Shown here: one piece after another, positions 45,812 to 56,756 of the stretch
How the letters are laid out: each line of letters begins with the position of its first letter
Numbering within the stretch: position 1 is the stretch's first letter
Translations under genes and position numbers: made by a program
The notes under the pieces: generated by a model
The model's database searches: none
Told to the model about the DNA's origin: nothing
The model's input: only the letters and a program-made list of their open reading frames with translations
Assembly (NCBI GenBank): GCA_001574975.1
Contig: KQ965755.1
Coordinates: 386,375 to 450,374, forward strand
DNA from: Gonapodya prolifera JEL478
Lineage: Eukaryota > Monoblepharomycota > Monoblepharidomycetes > Monoblepharidales > Gonapodyaceae
Direction: 5' to 3'
Length of the DNA stretch: 64,000 nt

Positions 45812-47605
45812 ATGGCTCCCGCGCCTTCGCCCGAAATACCTGCGCCGCTCTTGGCTTTGGTTCATGACTTCTTAACGTCCGCGAAGCTCCCCAAGTCTGC
45901 CAAAGCATTGGAACAGGAAGCTGGAAAGAAACTAGTGAGCTAGAACTGCGATCGTTCAAGAACATACTCCCGTTTCAAATATTGCCTTCGTAAAGCCAAA
46001 GGAGAAGCCGGAGAAGGACCAGACGCTGCTTGCCCTCTGGCAGAAATACGTCGAGTACGGATATTCTTCTCCAACAACCAATCGCAAGTCCACTCACCTT
46101 CTATAACGGGTTTTCTAGGCTCCAAAAGAAGGCACAGGAATCGTCCTCTGAATCTGATTCAGACTCGGACTCGGACTCGGAATCGAGCTCCTCTTCGAGT
46201 GAAGAATCATCTGAAGACGAAACTCCAGCGAAGACGAACACTGGCACCACCAAAACGCCATCTACGGAACAGACAAAGACTGGAACAAATGGAAAAGTGG
46301 CGAACGGCGCTGCGACGGCCTCAGTGGCGAACGGGAAATCCACGCAACCTGCCAAAGCAACAGCCAAAGCGAATGGAAAAGCTGCTGAGTCGTCGGACTC
46401 ATCGAGCTCCTCTGAATCATCCGAATCTTCGGACTCGTCCAGCTCAGAGTCGGAGGACGAAGCGCCAGCGGCCTCCAAAACCACCCCAACCTCCACCACT
46501 GCTCCTTCTACCAAAGTGACAGCACCCGAATCGTCATCCGAAGAAACTGACTCCAAATCTGATTCTGATTCTGACTCCTCTTCTGAGGAGGAGTCGAAAC
46601 CCTCTCCAAAGGCCAACGGCAGTACTCCATCTGACGTGAAAGTCGTGGATCCCCCACCGGCTGCCAGCACGACGGCGAAGCGAAAAGCACAGGATTCGTC
46701 TTCTTCGTCTGAAGACTCCGACTCCGACTCTGACTCCGATTCATCTGAGGACGAGGAACCTCCGGCGAAAAAGCCCAAACTCGCCAAACCGACAAAACCC
46801 GCCGCACCGGCCGTACCTGACTCCGACTCCGACTCGGATTCGGACACGTCGATGGATGAAAAGTCCGCGGCAACTACAAAGAAGGGGGCGACCGTACCTG
46901 TCCCGTCTGTGAACGGAAAGACGAAGTCTGCTAGACCGGCGAATCGCAAGAAGGCGGACGATAGCGACGACGATGGATCAGCGGCCGACGATGAGAAAGA
47001 GGGCAAAAGGTTTAGAAAGTGAGTGAATTGAAAGGTCGGAGGTTGTTTTGACCAACCGCACTTACAGACAATGATTTACAAGGCCGGCCAAATCCAAATC
47101 TAACGGCGCCGCCCTGAAAAAGGAGGAGAGCGATGAAATTAAGGCTGATACGAAGGATGCGAAGGAGCAGACGCCGGAGGAGAGCGCTGATGGATCGAAG
47201 AAAGGGAGCAAGGCATGTATCATCACGAATCACGTTGCGTGCACGCTCATGGGAAACACTTTTTACCCCTTCTTTGCACGTTCAGGCTCGGCCTGCATCG
47301 TTTTCGCGGATTGAAAAAGATAAAATCAGCTTCGCCGATGAGCGGCTCAAGGACAACACATATTTGGGTGCCAAGAAGGTGAGAATGTTTTTGGACGTGC
47401 AAAGTTCACCGAGTCACTCGTTGCCCCTCCGCAGAGCACTGCTACGAACGACTATGGTTTCAAAGCCCACAAAGACCTGATCGTAACAAGGGGCAAGGGC
47501 TTCCGCGCCGAAAAGACAAAGAAGAAGCGTGGGTCATACAGAGGTGGTGCAATCGATACCGAGGGGAGCTATTCGATAAAGTTCAAGGACTCCGATGAGG
47601 AATAA
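45812..47605 (+). CDS. SRP40: SRP40/NOLC1-type nucleolar phosphoprotein
   Basis: Nucleolar chaperone of ribonucleoproteins, related to yeast Srp40 and animal Nopp140. Exons 45812-45934, 45996-46054, 46119-47018, 47083 to about 47215, 47286-47378 and 47435-47605. The N-terminal LisH-like helix is PLLALVHDFLTSAKLPKSAKAL. The large third exon encodes alternating acidic Ser/Asp/Glu tracts and Lys/Pro/Ala-rich spacers, typical CK2 substrates. The C-terminal SRP40 domain includes FSRIEKDKISFADERLKDN, GKGFRAEKTKKKRGSYRGG and ends IKFKDSDEE. The fourth intron appears to use a GC donor (AAG|GCATGT), since the GT option leads into the wrong frame; a GT donor further on (GTTGCG) would add seven residues. 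The repeats are read as open on both strands. Confidence 0.9.
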
Positions 47606-48142
47606 AGGGTCAACAAGTGGGCAGGACGTGCGGCCTGGTAGTGGAACCCAGGACTGCAAAGATCATTTCAGTTCCAGGCAACCTAACACTAGTACTTCGT
47701 TGCGCATCGACGGTGTATTTGATACCACACATCGATGTCCAGCATTAGATATGGTAGCCAGACAAATTTTGGTTCTTTTTCCCTAGTCTTTTGCACCACT
47801 CCAGATAATTCAAATCGAATTTTCCCTTCAAAAATGAAGTTTGGCTCGACCTTGAATGGAGAGTTGGTCGTACATACAATTTTTGTGGCATGTGCAGGTG
47901 CACGGGCATTTCTTTGGACAACGCCTTTCAGATTCCTCCCATTCCGTCTGCGTGAGTGACTCCTTCGAATCCCGACCCCATGCTCTAGTCACTCGGACTT
48001 GCCTCTAACGTGATTCCGTCAATGCCTTCTGGCTCGCTCAATCGAAACCACGAATGCCCCACCTCCACCCCGCTTTGGCGTCCAGCAAGAGACACCTCCC
48101 CCGCACCCGTTCATCCTCGCGTGAAAAAGGTCCATTCTTGCC
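47606..48142. other. Intergenic: SRP40 3' flank and G3BP upstream region
   Basis: About 540 bases between two plus-strand genes. I see no exon with family features; UTRs and the G3BP promoter are expected. Confidence 0.45.
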
Positions 48143-50019
48143 ATGACTGCCCCGACAACCGGACCGAAAACTGTCAACTCAGAGGTGGGTTGGAGAACGG
48201 TGTGCGAGTGAAACGGTCAAAAGGAGAAATCCGGACAGAGGAACTGTATGAGCGGCTTAGTCGAACGGCAAGAATCAGGACTGTTTGTCAGGAGGCATGC
48301 TAGTGCTCTTGGTTTTGGCGTTTCTCCCAATCTACAAGAGTTTTGAGGTAACGCCATTCCTTTTCTGCTTCTACCCGACAGCACGTTGGCTGGCTCTTTG
48401 TCCAGGAGTTCTATACGTTCCTCAACAAGAACCCGGAGAAGCTTCACAACTTCTACAACAAGAAGAGTTTCTTCATTCATGGTACCGAAGCCCAGACAGT
48501 GAAACTGTGCCAGGGTACCCAGGTGAATATGCTTGGGAGGGGGGGGGGAATCTACGGCATAAGATGAGAATCTGTGTATCTGTTCTGTGGCTGGACGTGG
48601 CTTGGAGGCTGTACCCCGGTGATGATCAATACTGAACCTCGACTCTCTCCCCTTCGATTTGCAGGAAATTCACCAACGCATTACCGAACTCGACTTCCAA
48701 GACTGCAAGGTTCTCGTGTCCAACGTCGACAGCCAGGCGTCGCTCAACGGCGGGATTCTCGTCCAAGTCCTCGGCGAGCTCTCCAACAAGGGTCGTCCCT
48801 CGCAAAAATTCGCTCAGACCTTCTTCCTCGCGGAGCAGCCCTCTGGCTACTACGTGTTGAACGACATCTTCAGGTTCCTGAAGGAAGACATTGACACCGC
48901 GGACCAAGAAGATCTCGGCGCGTACGAAGAAGAGGCACACGGTGCCGATGTGACCCTCGACGAAGCCCAGTATGCGGATCAAGAAGTGCCCCAGGAGGCA
49001 GAACCCGTTTCCGAGCCTGAACCCGTCCATGCCCAGATCCCGGAGCCGCAACCTGCCGCCCCTGCCCCTGCGAGCGTGCCCTCGTACCCGCCTCGCGGAC
49101 CGTCTCCCGCGCGCCACGAAAACGGACCGGCTCAAGTGGCCGTCGCTCATGAAGACGCCAAGCCGGCTGCGCATCAGGAGTCGAAACCTGCCAGGGGTGG
49201 TGAACCGGCTGCAGCTGTTCCCGAGCAGGCGTCGAACCGCGCCGAGCCGGGCAAACCCAAAACATGGGCGACACTCGCCAGCAGCAACACCACGCCGCCA
49301 CCGACAACGGCGCCCCCGAGGCCTCATGCACCCTCCGCAGTCGCGCCACAGGCCCCGACGGCGGCGGCTCCGCAGGCGAAGAAGCCCGATGCTGGCGCGA
49401 AGCCCGAGTCTGGAAAGCCGAAGGAGAACGGAAGTGAGTGTTTTTTGTTGTCGGGATGGTTGCGGTGGGGTTGCAATGGGCTAACCTGAGTGACCCGACG
49501 CCTTGTTCAGCACCTCCCCCCGCCGACGAGTTCTCGCCCACTGGTATCTTTCTCCGAAACATCCCCGAGGGGACCTCGAAGAACGCCATTCGCGAGCTTT
49601 TGTCGCAGTTTGGTGTCGTGAAGGAACTCGACATACCCAGTGGAAAAGTAAGCAAGCGTTCGTGAATGTCGTAGTGACCCTGCACTCCCCACTGACAACT
49701 CCCCCCCNNNNNNNCCCCCCCTTTTTTTTTGTTTAACGGATAGCCACACGCATTCGTCGAATTCGACTCCGTCGACGCCGCCCAAAAGGCCATCTCGGCC
49801 GGGCGCGTGTTCCTCGCGCAAGGCGGCCCACCACTCCACGTCGACGTGAAACGCGTCAGGCGCGGAGGGTACTACGGCGGCGGGCCGGGAAGGGGCAGAG
49901 GATACGACGGAGACGGTGGTAGGGGACGTGGAGCGCCTAGGGGAAGGGGTGCCCCGAGAGGAAGGGGCGGGCCGGGGGGAGGAAGGGGCGGCGTGGCTCA
50001 GGGGGCGGCGCAGGAATGA
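48143..50019 (+). CDS. G3BP: G3BP-like protein (NTF2-like domain, RRM, RGG tail)
   Basis: RNA-binding scaffold of the G3BP/Nxt3/Bre5 family, tied to stress granules and, in yeast, deubiquitination with Ubp3. Exons 48143-48184, 48382-48522, 48665-49433, 49511-49647 and 49744-50019 give 454 residues. The NTF2-like domain spans about residues 15-135: VGWLFVQEFYTFLNKNPEKL, GTEAQTVKLCQGTQ, EIHQRITELDFQDCKVLV and FAQTFFLAEQPSGYYVLND. An acidic, then Pro/Ala-rich linker follows. The RRM begins GIFLRNIPEGTSKNAIREL and ends HAFVEFDSVDAAQKAI, and the tail is RGG-rich. The last intron contains a run of seven Ns flanked by C and T homopolymers, so its length is unknown. Confidence 0.92.
49708..49714. other. 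Assembly gap (seven Ns)
   Basis: Seven N bases between a poly-C run and another C run followed by poly-T, inside the last intron of the G3BP-like gene. Coding sequence is not affected. Confidence 0.95.
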
Positions 50020-50344
50020 GGAAGGGGGATGGGATGTGTGGGGGAGGGAGGGGAGGCTTGGACATTACCCGTCGGCGGAGTGGTGGAGGCTGGAGGGTGA
50101 ATGGGTGTGACATGTGCCCCCTTGTAACATATGCAGATGGCCCGCTATGCATCTGTAGGTTCATTTGGTCGTTGAGGACAGGACGAACTTTTGCCAGAAG
50201 CATTGCAGCGTGGAAATCAAGTAGTGAAACGCAATTAGATTGTGGATAATAAGAAAAAAAGAGGATGCTCTGGATAAACATAAAGGTTTGAAAATATGCC
50301 TAATCCCGACCACCGCGACCCTTCCATCGTGAGCCATTTGCCAT
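50020..50344. other. 3' flanks of the convergent G3BP and LIM genes
   Basis: 325 bases between two convergent stops. The G-rich part up to about 50100 continues the RGG-coding bias but lies after the stop. No gene seen. Confidence 0.5.
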
Positions 50345-51531
50345 CTACTGGGACTCGGCCGGTTGCTCCACGTCATCCTGCGCAACCAACGCCGAGGATG
50401 CGTTGGCCGGGGTCTCCTCCTCGCGTCCCCGCAGCTGCTCAGTACTGTTTCCTTGCACTTGCAATTTGATTTTCGCCCTCAGTGCGTCGTTTTCCTGCTT
50501 CAACAGGGCGATCTGAGCATCCCGCTCTTCCAACTGCTGGCGAAGAGATTCTACGAGCTTGTCTTTAGCGAGCTGATCATCGTTCATGGATCCTGCGTTA
50601 TTGAATTGGACATACAGGTCAGCAAATCCTCGAGTGAAAGAGTGTGCGATGGGGGCAAAGACAAACGCTCACCAAAACGCGCCGCTCGTTCCCGGACGGC
50701 AGATCCTGGACTCACGCCACTACCGTCAGCAGATTGAGCGAGTTGCTGGGTGCTTCCATTGACTGATACAGGCGATTCCCCAGCTCCTCCTCTTTGCTTC
50801 GACTCGAACGCATTGACTCGATCTCTGATCAACGACGGCTTTCTCCCCAGCGGGGAGGCTCCGTCGGGCATACCGTACCCCGAGGGGTTGAAGGAGGACG
50901 GCGACTTGTTGTCGTTTTGGAACCCGCCGCTGTAGTTGCCCTTGATGGCGAACAGCTGCTTGAAGTGGGGCTTGCAGTAGTAGCGGCCGGCGTTGAACGC
51001 AAAGTTGCCGAGTTTCATGACGTTGTTGCAGTGCGTGCAGCGCTGGTGGGACGGTTTGGATGGGTGAGATGAAGGGTCGTGAACACGCTTTGGCATCGGA
51101 GCGAGCGCCGGCGAGTGAATATACTCCGCACTGCGTCATTCGCGCTTTGCGCAGGATCACTCGCCTCCGTCGGTCGCGGGGCTCGACTCCACTTCACTCG
51201 GCTACTCCTTCCTTCGTCGCTCGCGCCTCGTTCGTTCTGTCTCGGCCCCTCTTCCCCCTCCTTTCGGAGTAACCCACAAAACAAGACTTGTGAAAGGTGT
51301 GCTCGTCGATATTCATCCTCTCCACTGCGTAGACTGTCTTGTTGCACCCTTCGCACAGATCGCGATTGACCCCCGCGGCCGCGGTTGTGGGTCTCTTGAG
51401 ATTCCCAGGTGAGGCGGCGACGTTCACAGCCTGCTCGTATGCTTGCTGAGAGTGACAGGGGAGTTAGCAGCTCGCCCAGACAGAGCGTCGAGCGAGGAAC
51501 GGAGAGCGGGGCAACGCACAAGCGCTTGCAT
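50345..51531 (-). CDS. Single-LIM-domain protein, EPLIN-like
   Basis: Probable actin-associated adaptor. Exons on minus: 51520-51531 (only 12 coding bases), 51278-51445, 50673-51042, 50345-50592; 265 residues. One complete LIM domain is formed across the second intron: [19 protein letters not shown], then GRYYCKPHF, with all eight ligands. The run [17 protein letters not shown] follows, as in the LIM domain of EPLIN-type actin bundlers. A Ser/Gly/Pro-rich middle segment leads to a C-terminal coiled coil ([19 protein letters not shown]). The second intron is long (235 nt). The tiny first exon rests on a good donor and acceptor, but another start remains possible. Divergent from GNA1 by 299 bases. 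Confidence 0.8.
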
Positions 51532-51830
51532 GGTCTTGCGTCGACTTTTGCTGTCAAGAAATGTGGAATAGTGTTCTTGTGTCAAATTTAATAGTCGAAT
51601 GCTTGGACACTGTCAGTCTCCTGTCTCTTCGCACGCGAAGCCCTCGCAAACTTGTGTGGCGGTGCGACCACAGCCCGTCCAATTCCACCCCTGGCCCCAA
51701 CTGCAGCATCTCTCCCCGCACCACGCTCTCCGCCGAAACCACGCATGTCTCCCCGCGACGACACGTCCAGCGACCTTTTTTCGCGACGCCTGATCTCAAA
51801 GGAAGGTCCGTGTTCACTCGACGCACCGCG

Positions 51831-52747
51831 ATGGCGCCGGCTGGCTACTTGCCCACTCACCCCCTCCCGTTGCCGCCAGTCCAAGCCAGCATGGTCCCCG
51901 GATACCTTCTCCGGCCTCTCCAGCCCACGGACTACGAGAAGGGGTTCCTCGTGAGCTACCCCCGAACGAGTCTCAATACTCACCGTGCCCTTTTCATCTG
52001 TATTTGTCGGAAAAGGAATGCCTGGGTCACCTCACCACCGTTGGAGAGATTTCAAAAGCGCAGTTCATGGGTGTGTGCCTTTCAGTCGTGGTTCCTGGCG
52101 TCCCACATCTCACATCTCGCTGTACCACTTTTCCACGTCCCATTGACTCCCATCGGACCGGCACGGCAACGCGAAAGACCGCTTTTCCTACTTGAAACAA
52201 CACAACTACGAGTACTTCACCATCGTGATAGAGAATGTCCAGACGTCGAGAATTGCGGCTGCGGGAACGGTCATGGTCGAGCGGAAATTCATCCACCAGA
52301 ATGGGCTGGTCGGCCACATTGAAGAGTCGGTACTTGAATTAAGCAAACTTTGACTCGCGCACCTTGAGATCACAAAACGTACTAAACGCACGTTAACAGC
52401 ATTGTTAGCCACCCCGACGCTCGCGGAAAGAACCTCGGCAAGGCCATTATCGACGCTCTGAAACACATCGGTGCATCGGTTGGATGCTACAAGAGTGAGT
52501 TATCACCAGACACGTGCTCCCCAACGTTTGATACCAACCCCCTGCTTGACGTTTTCCTCCCTAGTCATCCTCGATTGCAGTGAGAAGAACATCCCGTTCT
52601 ACGTCAAGTGCGGCTTCTCCAAGCAAGAATACGAGATGGTATGCCGCTCTTCTTCCTGCCTCCTGCTTTCGGTGCCTCGTACTTTACGTAACCGATACCC
52701 GATAGGTCTGGCGCGTTCCTTCGGGCTACCCTGCCGCAAAGCTCTAA
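51831..52747 (+). CDS. GNA1: Glucosamine-6-phosphate N-acetyltransferase, copy 1
   Basis: Transfers acetyl from acetyl-CoA to glucosamine-6-phosphate on the way to UDP-GlcNAc, the precursor of chitin. Exons 51831-51950, 52016-52070, 52178-52325, 52400-52494, 52565-52638 and 52706-52747 give 177 residues. GNAT-family features are the early RPLQPTDYEKGF, then LTTVGEISKAQF, the beta-strand GTVMVERKFIHQNGLVGHIED, the acetyl-CoA loop ARGKNLGKAI, and GCYKIILDCSEKNIPFYVK. The last exon ends RVPSGYPAAKL. The frame is open upstream to 51561 without homology, so the ATG at 51831 is used. A paralogue lies 4 kb downstream at 56.7-57.7 kb. Confidence 0.93.
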
Positions 52748-52922
52748 AGGACCAGTTCTCGACTGCCACATGTGATGCAATATATGCTTCTTGGAGGGAG
52801 CCATCTACATTTGATAGTGCACTGCACTGTATTTTTTCCCCCTTCGGTCCAATAGCATCTGGGACTCTTCCTGAGCACAGCAGAGCAGAGCAGACGAGCC
52901 GCGGGCCCGTCCCCGAATCGAA

Positions 52923-55688
52923 TCAGTCAATCTATGCCCCGAAAAATCGATAATGACGAACGAATCTTCACGTGAAATATCGCAACACAATTCACTCACT
53001 TTCACCGATCCGTACACTTGAATCAGGAACACGTACGTGGAGAAGAACCCCACGGAGCCGAACGATACCAGGAATACCTGGTCGCAAAAAACAAGACGTC
53101 CATAAGATAAGGCAGAAGCGACTTGGAAACGCCATTACGGAACCTACCAAAGCCACGATGAGGGAATGAGTGAAGTAGATGAGTGTGGAGACCGGGTCGC
53201 TGATTTTGAGCTTGGTCGCGTAATAGAATATCCTGGAACCGAGGACAGTGAGCCCTTGACTCCCGCCCCCCCCAAACCGGAGGCACTTACGAGTACAAAA
53301 ATATGTATATGCCAGCAGACCCTCCAATGAAGAAAGACCGCCACCACCAGTGGTAGTCTTCGGCGCACAGCACAAAGTAAATGAGCGACACGGATACCTC
53401 GATGACGGTGATGAGGAGGATGACCAACACCTGCGCACGGTCGACGATCGAATGAGACCAAATAAAATGATAACTAGACTCGTGCAGAGTCCGAATGTAA
53501 CTCTCACCAGACCAAAGAACCCAAACATGTAGTAGTAGGAATCAGTCCACGCCGAATACAAGATGAACCACATTTCGATAAAGATGACACCAAACGGCAT
53601 CAATCCACCCAGTAGTACTGAGTTAATACCGCGCAGGTACCAAGGCTGCAACCAAACGGATCCGTCGTCCTATCACGAGAGTTGCAAACGGGAACAAGTA
53701 TATATGTCACTCACAACTTCAGGAATTTGTCGCGGGATCTGATTGGTACGGATCGGGTGCTCGATTGGGGCCTTTTTCTGCCCAAAGTAGGCTCCGATGT
53801 AAACGAGGGGAAGTGATATTCCGAACCACATCGCGACGAGAGCGGCGAAAGTTCCGAACGGAAGGGCGTTCGAGCTCTAAGACAAAGAAGTCGTATGGTG
53901 GAAATTGGATTAAGTTTTGGTTGGACGCATGCACAGTTCCCTGCAGGTCGACGTATACCTGCTGGCTCCAAATGAAACCATTCACCACAAACAAAATGGT
54001 GAACAGAATCGCCGGGAAAAACAGCGCCGTCTTCGGGACCGCAAAAGTAGGTTTAGGAAGAGTTCTATCACCTTCAGCACACGACGTCCGCATAATATAT
54101 CGATTCTCACCATAATCGCATTCCGTCCCCACGCAGTCCCCCGGAAGATCTTATACATGCGGGCGCTGTAGTAGCCCGCAAAAGTCCTAAAAATGATCCC
54201 GTTTGCTCGTGGTATTCTTGACTTGTAAGTAAGGAAGAAGTATAACGCACCCCATGAAGACGAACAGAAACAGTGCGAAGGATACTAGCCCGCCACGATA
54301 GGACGGGTTCAAGATGCCGACAAGAGCCAGCACTTCAAACAAATTGGATTTGAGATGATAACACTCATCGCATATTCAGAATCAAAGAACGAAGAACGCA
54401 ACCCACACGTGGTTGAGTAAATCATCAACGCAAACTGTATCCCGGATCCCAGGAGAGGCGCCAGTAACCCCCCATACCTCGGCGGCCTAAAAACATCGCC
54501 ATGCACAAGTTTCCACCCCGTCGTATCCTCCTGCTCCTCCTTCAACTCCTCGTCGTTGTAAATCGCGATATCCCGACGCAACGTGCGGAGCAAGATGATC
54601 GCGACCATGGCGGAGAGGAACAAGAGGATGATCATAGAGTTGATGATGGAGTACCAGTGGATCTGAGTACTGCCCTGCACGAGGTACATGTCCCAGCGAG
54701 TACTCCATTCGACGTTCTTCTCTTCCTCCCAGTCAACGGAATAGGTGAATGTAATGGTTTGCTTTTCGCCGGTGAGGAGTTGTAGCTCTCCGCCGTCGAG
54801 TTTGGATGGGCACTTGTTGGCGTTGTTCTTGATGCTACAAAAGATTGAGTGCAACGAAGCTCAAACACAAATTCGTTGCGAAGTCACCCCAATTTTGTAT
54901 GGCACCCACCTCTTTGGATAGACCTCAAACCCAACAATATATTTGTGGTTCGCGGGGGCGCCAACCGTGTTGTAAAGGAGCTTGAAGGTCAGGTGATTGT
55001 GAATGGCCGCCCCTCCTCCCTTGAGTGGGAGACCAAGCCGAAAACCATCTTCGTAAACTCGCTTATCGTCAGCGTCAATCATGACCGTTGCAGCCGGCAA
55101 GTTGTCGAGGATCCTTTACGGGGACGTGTTAATTCAGAGACCTGGGCAACAGCGGCGAGCCGGGATCACACACAATTCCACATCGTACTCTTCTTTAACC
55201 AGCGCCGCCGCTTGCTGTGATTGCTCTGCCGTAAGTTCCAGTGAGCAAAGAACCGAACAGGATGATTTCACGTTCATTGAGATCTCGTAGTCCGAAGTGA
55301 CGATACGGTCCCCGCGCAAGACCTCCCCCTGACCACATTCGTTGCGTGAGTCAGAGGAGCGACGGAATCAGTTCATGGACACCTCACCAAGTTGAGAAGT
55401 CGGGGTTTTGGGTCTCGCGATTTGCAAACGAACGGCAGTTCGGCTAAGGCGAAGTTGAGCAGACTTCGCTCCGAGCTGAAGACCGCAACGAGGGTCAGTT
55501 GAGTGAGGAGTGTGCTGCACGAAGGCGGAGCAGTCTTCAACGTACCTCAGCTTGTTCAACCACAGAGTCACCATTTCTCCATCCTGATGCGCCTCGGGCG
55601 CGGCGAAACCCGGGGTTACGTAGAAAGCATGCGCGCTGGGCAAAATGAAAACGAGCAGCGCTGAGTACGTGAGCCATCGCGCCCTCAT
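52923..55688 (-). CDS. TM9SF: TM9SF/Emp70 nonaspanin
   Basis: Nine-transmembrane protein of Golgi and endosomes. Exons on minus: 55546-55688, 55388-55463, 55174-55328, 54910-55113, 54407-54834, 54251-54332, 54111-54186, 53959-54030, 53715-53876, 53508-53669, 53291-53430, 53148-53232, 53000-53077, 52923-52931; 623 residues. A signal peptide ([12 protein letters not shown]) precedes the lumenal domain ([18 protein letters not shown], then LDNLPAAT). The membrane part includes [80 protein letters not shown] and [14 protein letters not shown]. The last exon is only 9 bases and encodes Ile-Asp-stop, so the C-terminus is VKID. This is the KxD COPI-binding signal of the family, divided by an intron. 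Confidence 0.93.
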
Positions 55689-55837
55689 TTTGGAAGGAGT
55701 TCAAGGCTTGGCTGAACTGCGGCAAAACTGACGTTGGCAGATGCCAGCATTCTAGCATTCTTCTAGACATTTTAGTTTTACAATTTATAGTGACTTGGAA
55801 GTAATTAATTTTGAGAGGAACCCATCAAATTCTTTCT

Positions 55838-56756
55838 TTAGTTGTTTAACCTCTCCAAAATATGTGTGCAACACTCGAAGCTTCGACAGGGCTCCACCTT
55901 CGTTTTGATTTTGTCAAATTTCACATTACGTATGTCATTCGGGATATCAGGAAACTCAATGTTCGCACTTTGGGTGGAGCACTGGACTCTGACATTCGAT
56001 GTACGAGGACTAAAGCGCGTTCTTCATTAATGTTGGGAAAGGCTGCGAGCCTGTCGTTATTGTTCAGGTTACCGTCTGTGGGTCGATAGCGTTCCCTCGT
56101 TTTACTTTCGCTCACAAGGCTTCAAGCTCACGGAGTTCTGTTTTCCCAGCTCCATACCCAGATGTCACGAATATGACACCGTCGGCTTGACTCGCGGGTG
56201 GCCCTACGACACTGAGTATGTTGCTGTCTCCAGACCAGTCCGACAGCTGAACAGCGACCTTTCGTAATTGAAGTGTGCGTTCCAGCTCAAAAACTCTGAC
56301 GCCTTGAGTAGGTCGATACTCTGATGTGTCAAAGCCATCTTCCGACGTGTATAGAAGGATTCATGTGACTACAGACAGACCGCTGTCGCTTAACAGAAGA
56401 GTTTCTCACATAGCAGGTTCGAAATCGCCGATTTTCCTGAGATGCCGTCTGTCAGCACACGTCAAGCTAACACTGCGTATGGCAATCAACCGTACCAGCC
56501 TTTCTCGATCCCACGACGAAGATAGTTAGCGGCCGTTGATCGATCGCTGGTTGATGGTCCCAGTTGATGACTTTGGTCACGAGAGCTGAATCCCTGCGAT
56601 CAGATAAGATTTGGACGAACTCGCTGGACGATAATGGGTTCACCAAACGATGAAGTCAAGTTTGCTTTTGACTCGAATCTCTTGAGCGGAGTGAGTTGGA
56701 CCAGCGCTCAAAGTCGAGGGCAGCGATAAGCGAATGGGCTTCCTCCAGGGAAACAT
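55838..56756 (-). CDS. IFT22: IFT22/RABL5 small GTPase-like intraflagellar transport protein, with frameshift
   Basis: Small GTPase-like member of IFT complex B, needed for flagella. Exons on minus: about 56644-56756, 56496-56593, 56410-56436 (27 nt), 56116-56338, 55838-56050. The P-loop VGSRKAGKS is formed across two introns; then follow EYRPTQGVRVFELE, VQLSDWSGD, ADGVIFVTSGYG and ERALVLVHRM, and the tail EFPDIPNDIRNVKF. The last exon changes frame by one base near 55960-55970, between APPKV and IEFPDIP, which points to a missing base there or a real mutation. The first exon is weak: its ATG lies inside the start of the GNA1 paralogue on the other strand, so the true start may differ. Confidence 0.75.

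Noticed and set aside
46101-47006. 301-residue minus-strand open frame, rich in Ser, Asp, Glu, Phe and Ala
   Set aside because: It is the mirror of the Ser/Asp repeat exon of SRP40; repeated TCx/GAx codons keep both strands open.
51561-51830. Upstream extension of the first GNA1 frame
   Set aside because: No ATG with family similarity; the extension has no homology and the ATG at 51831 gives the normal length.
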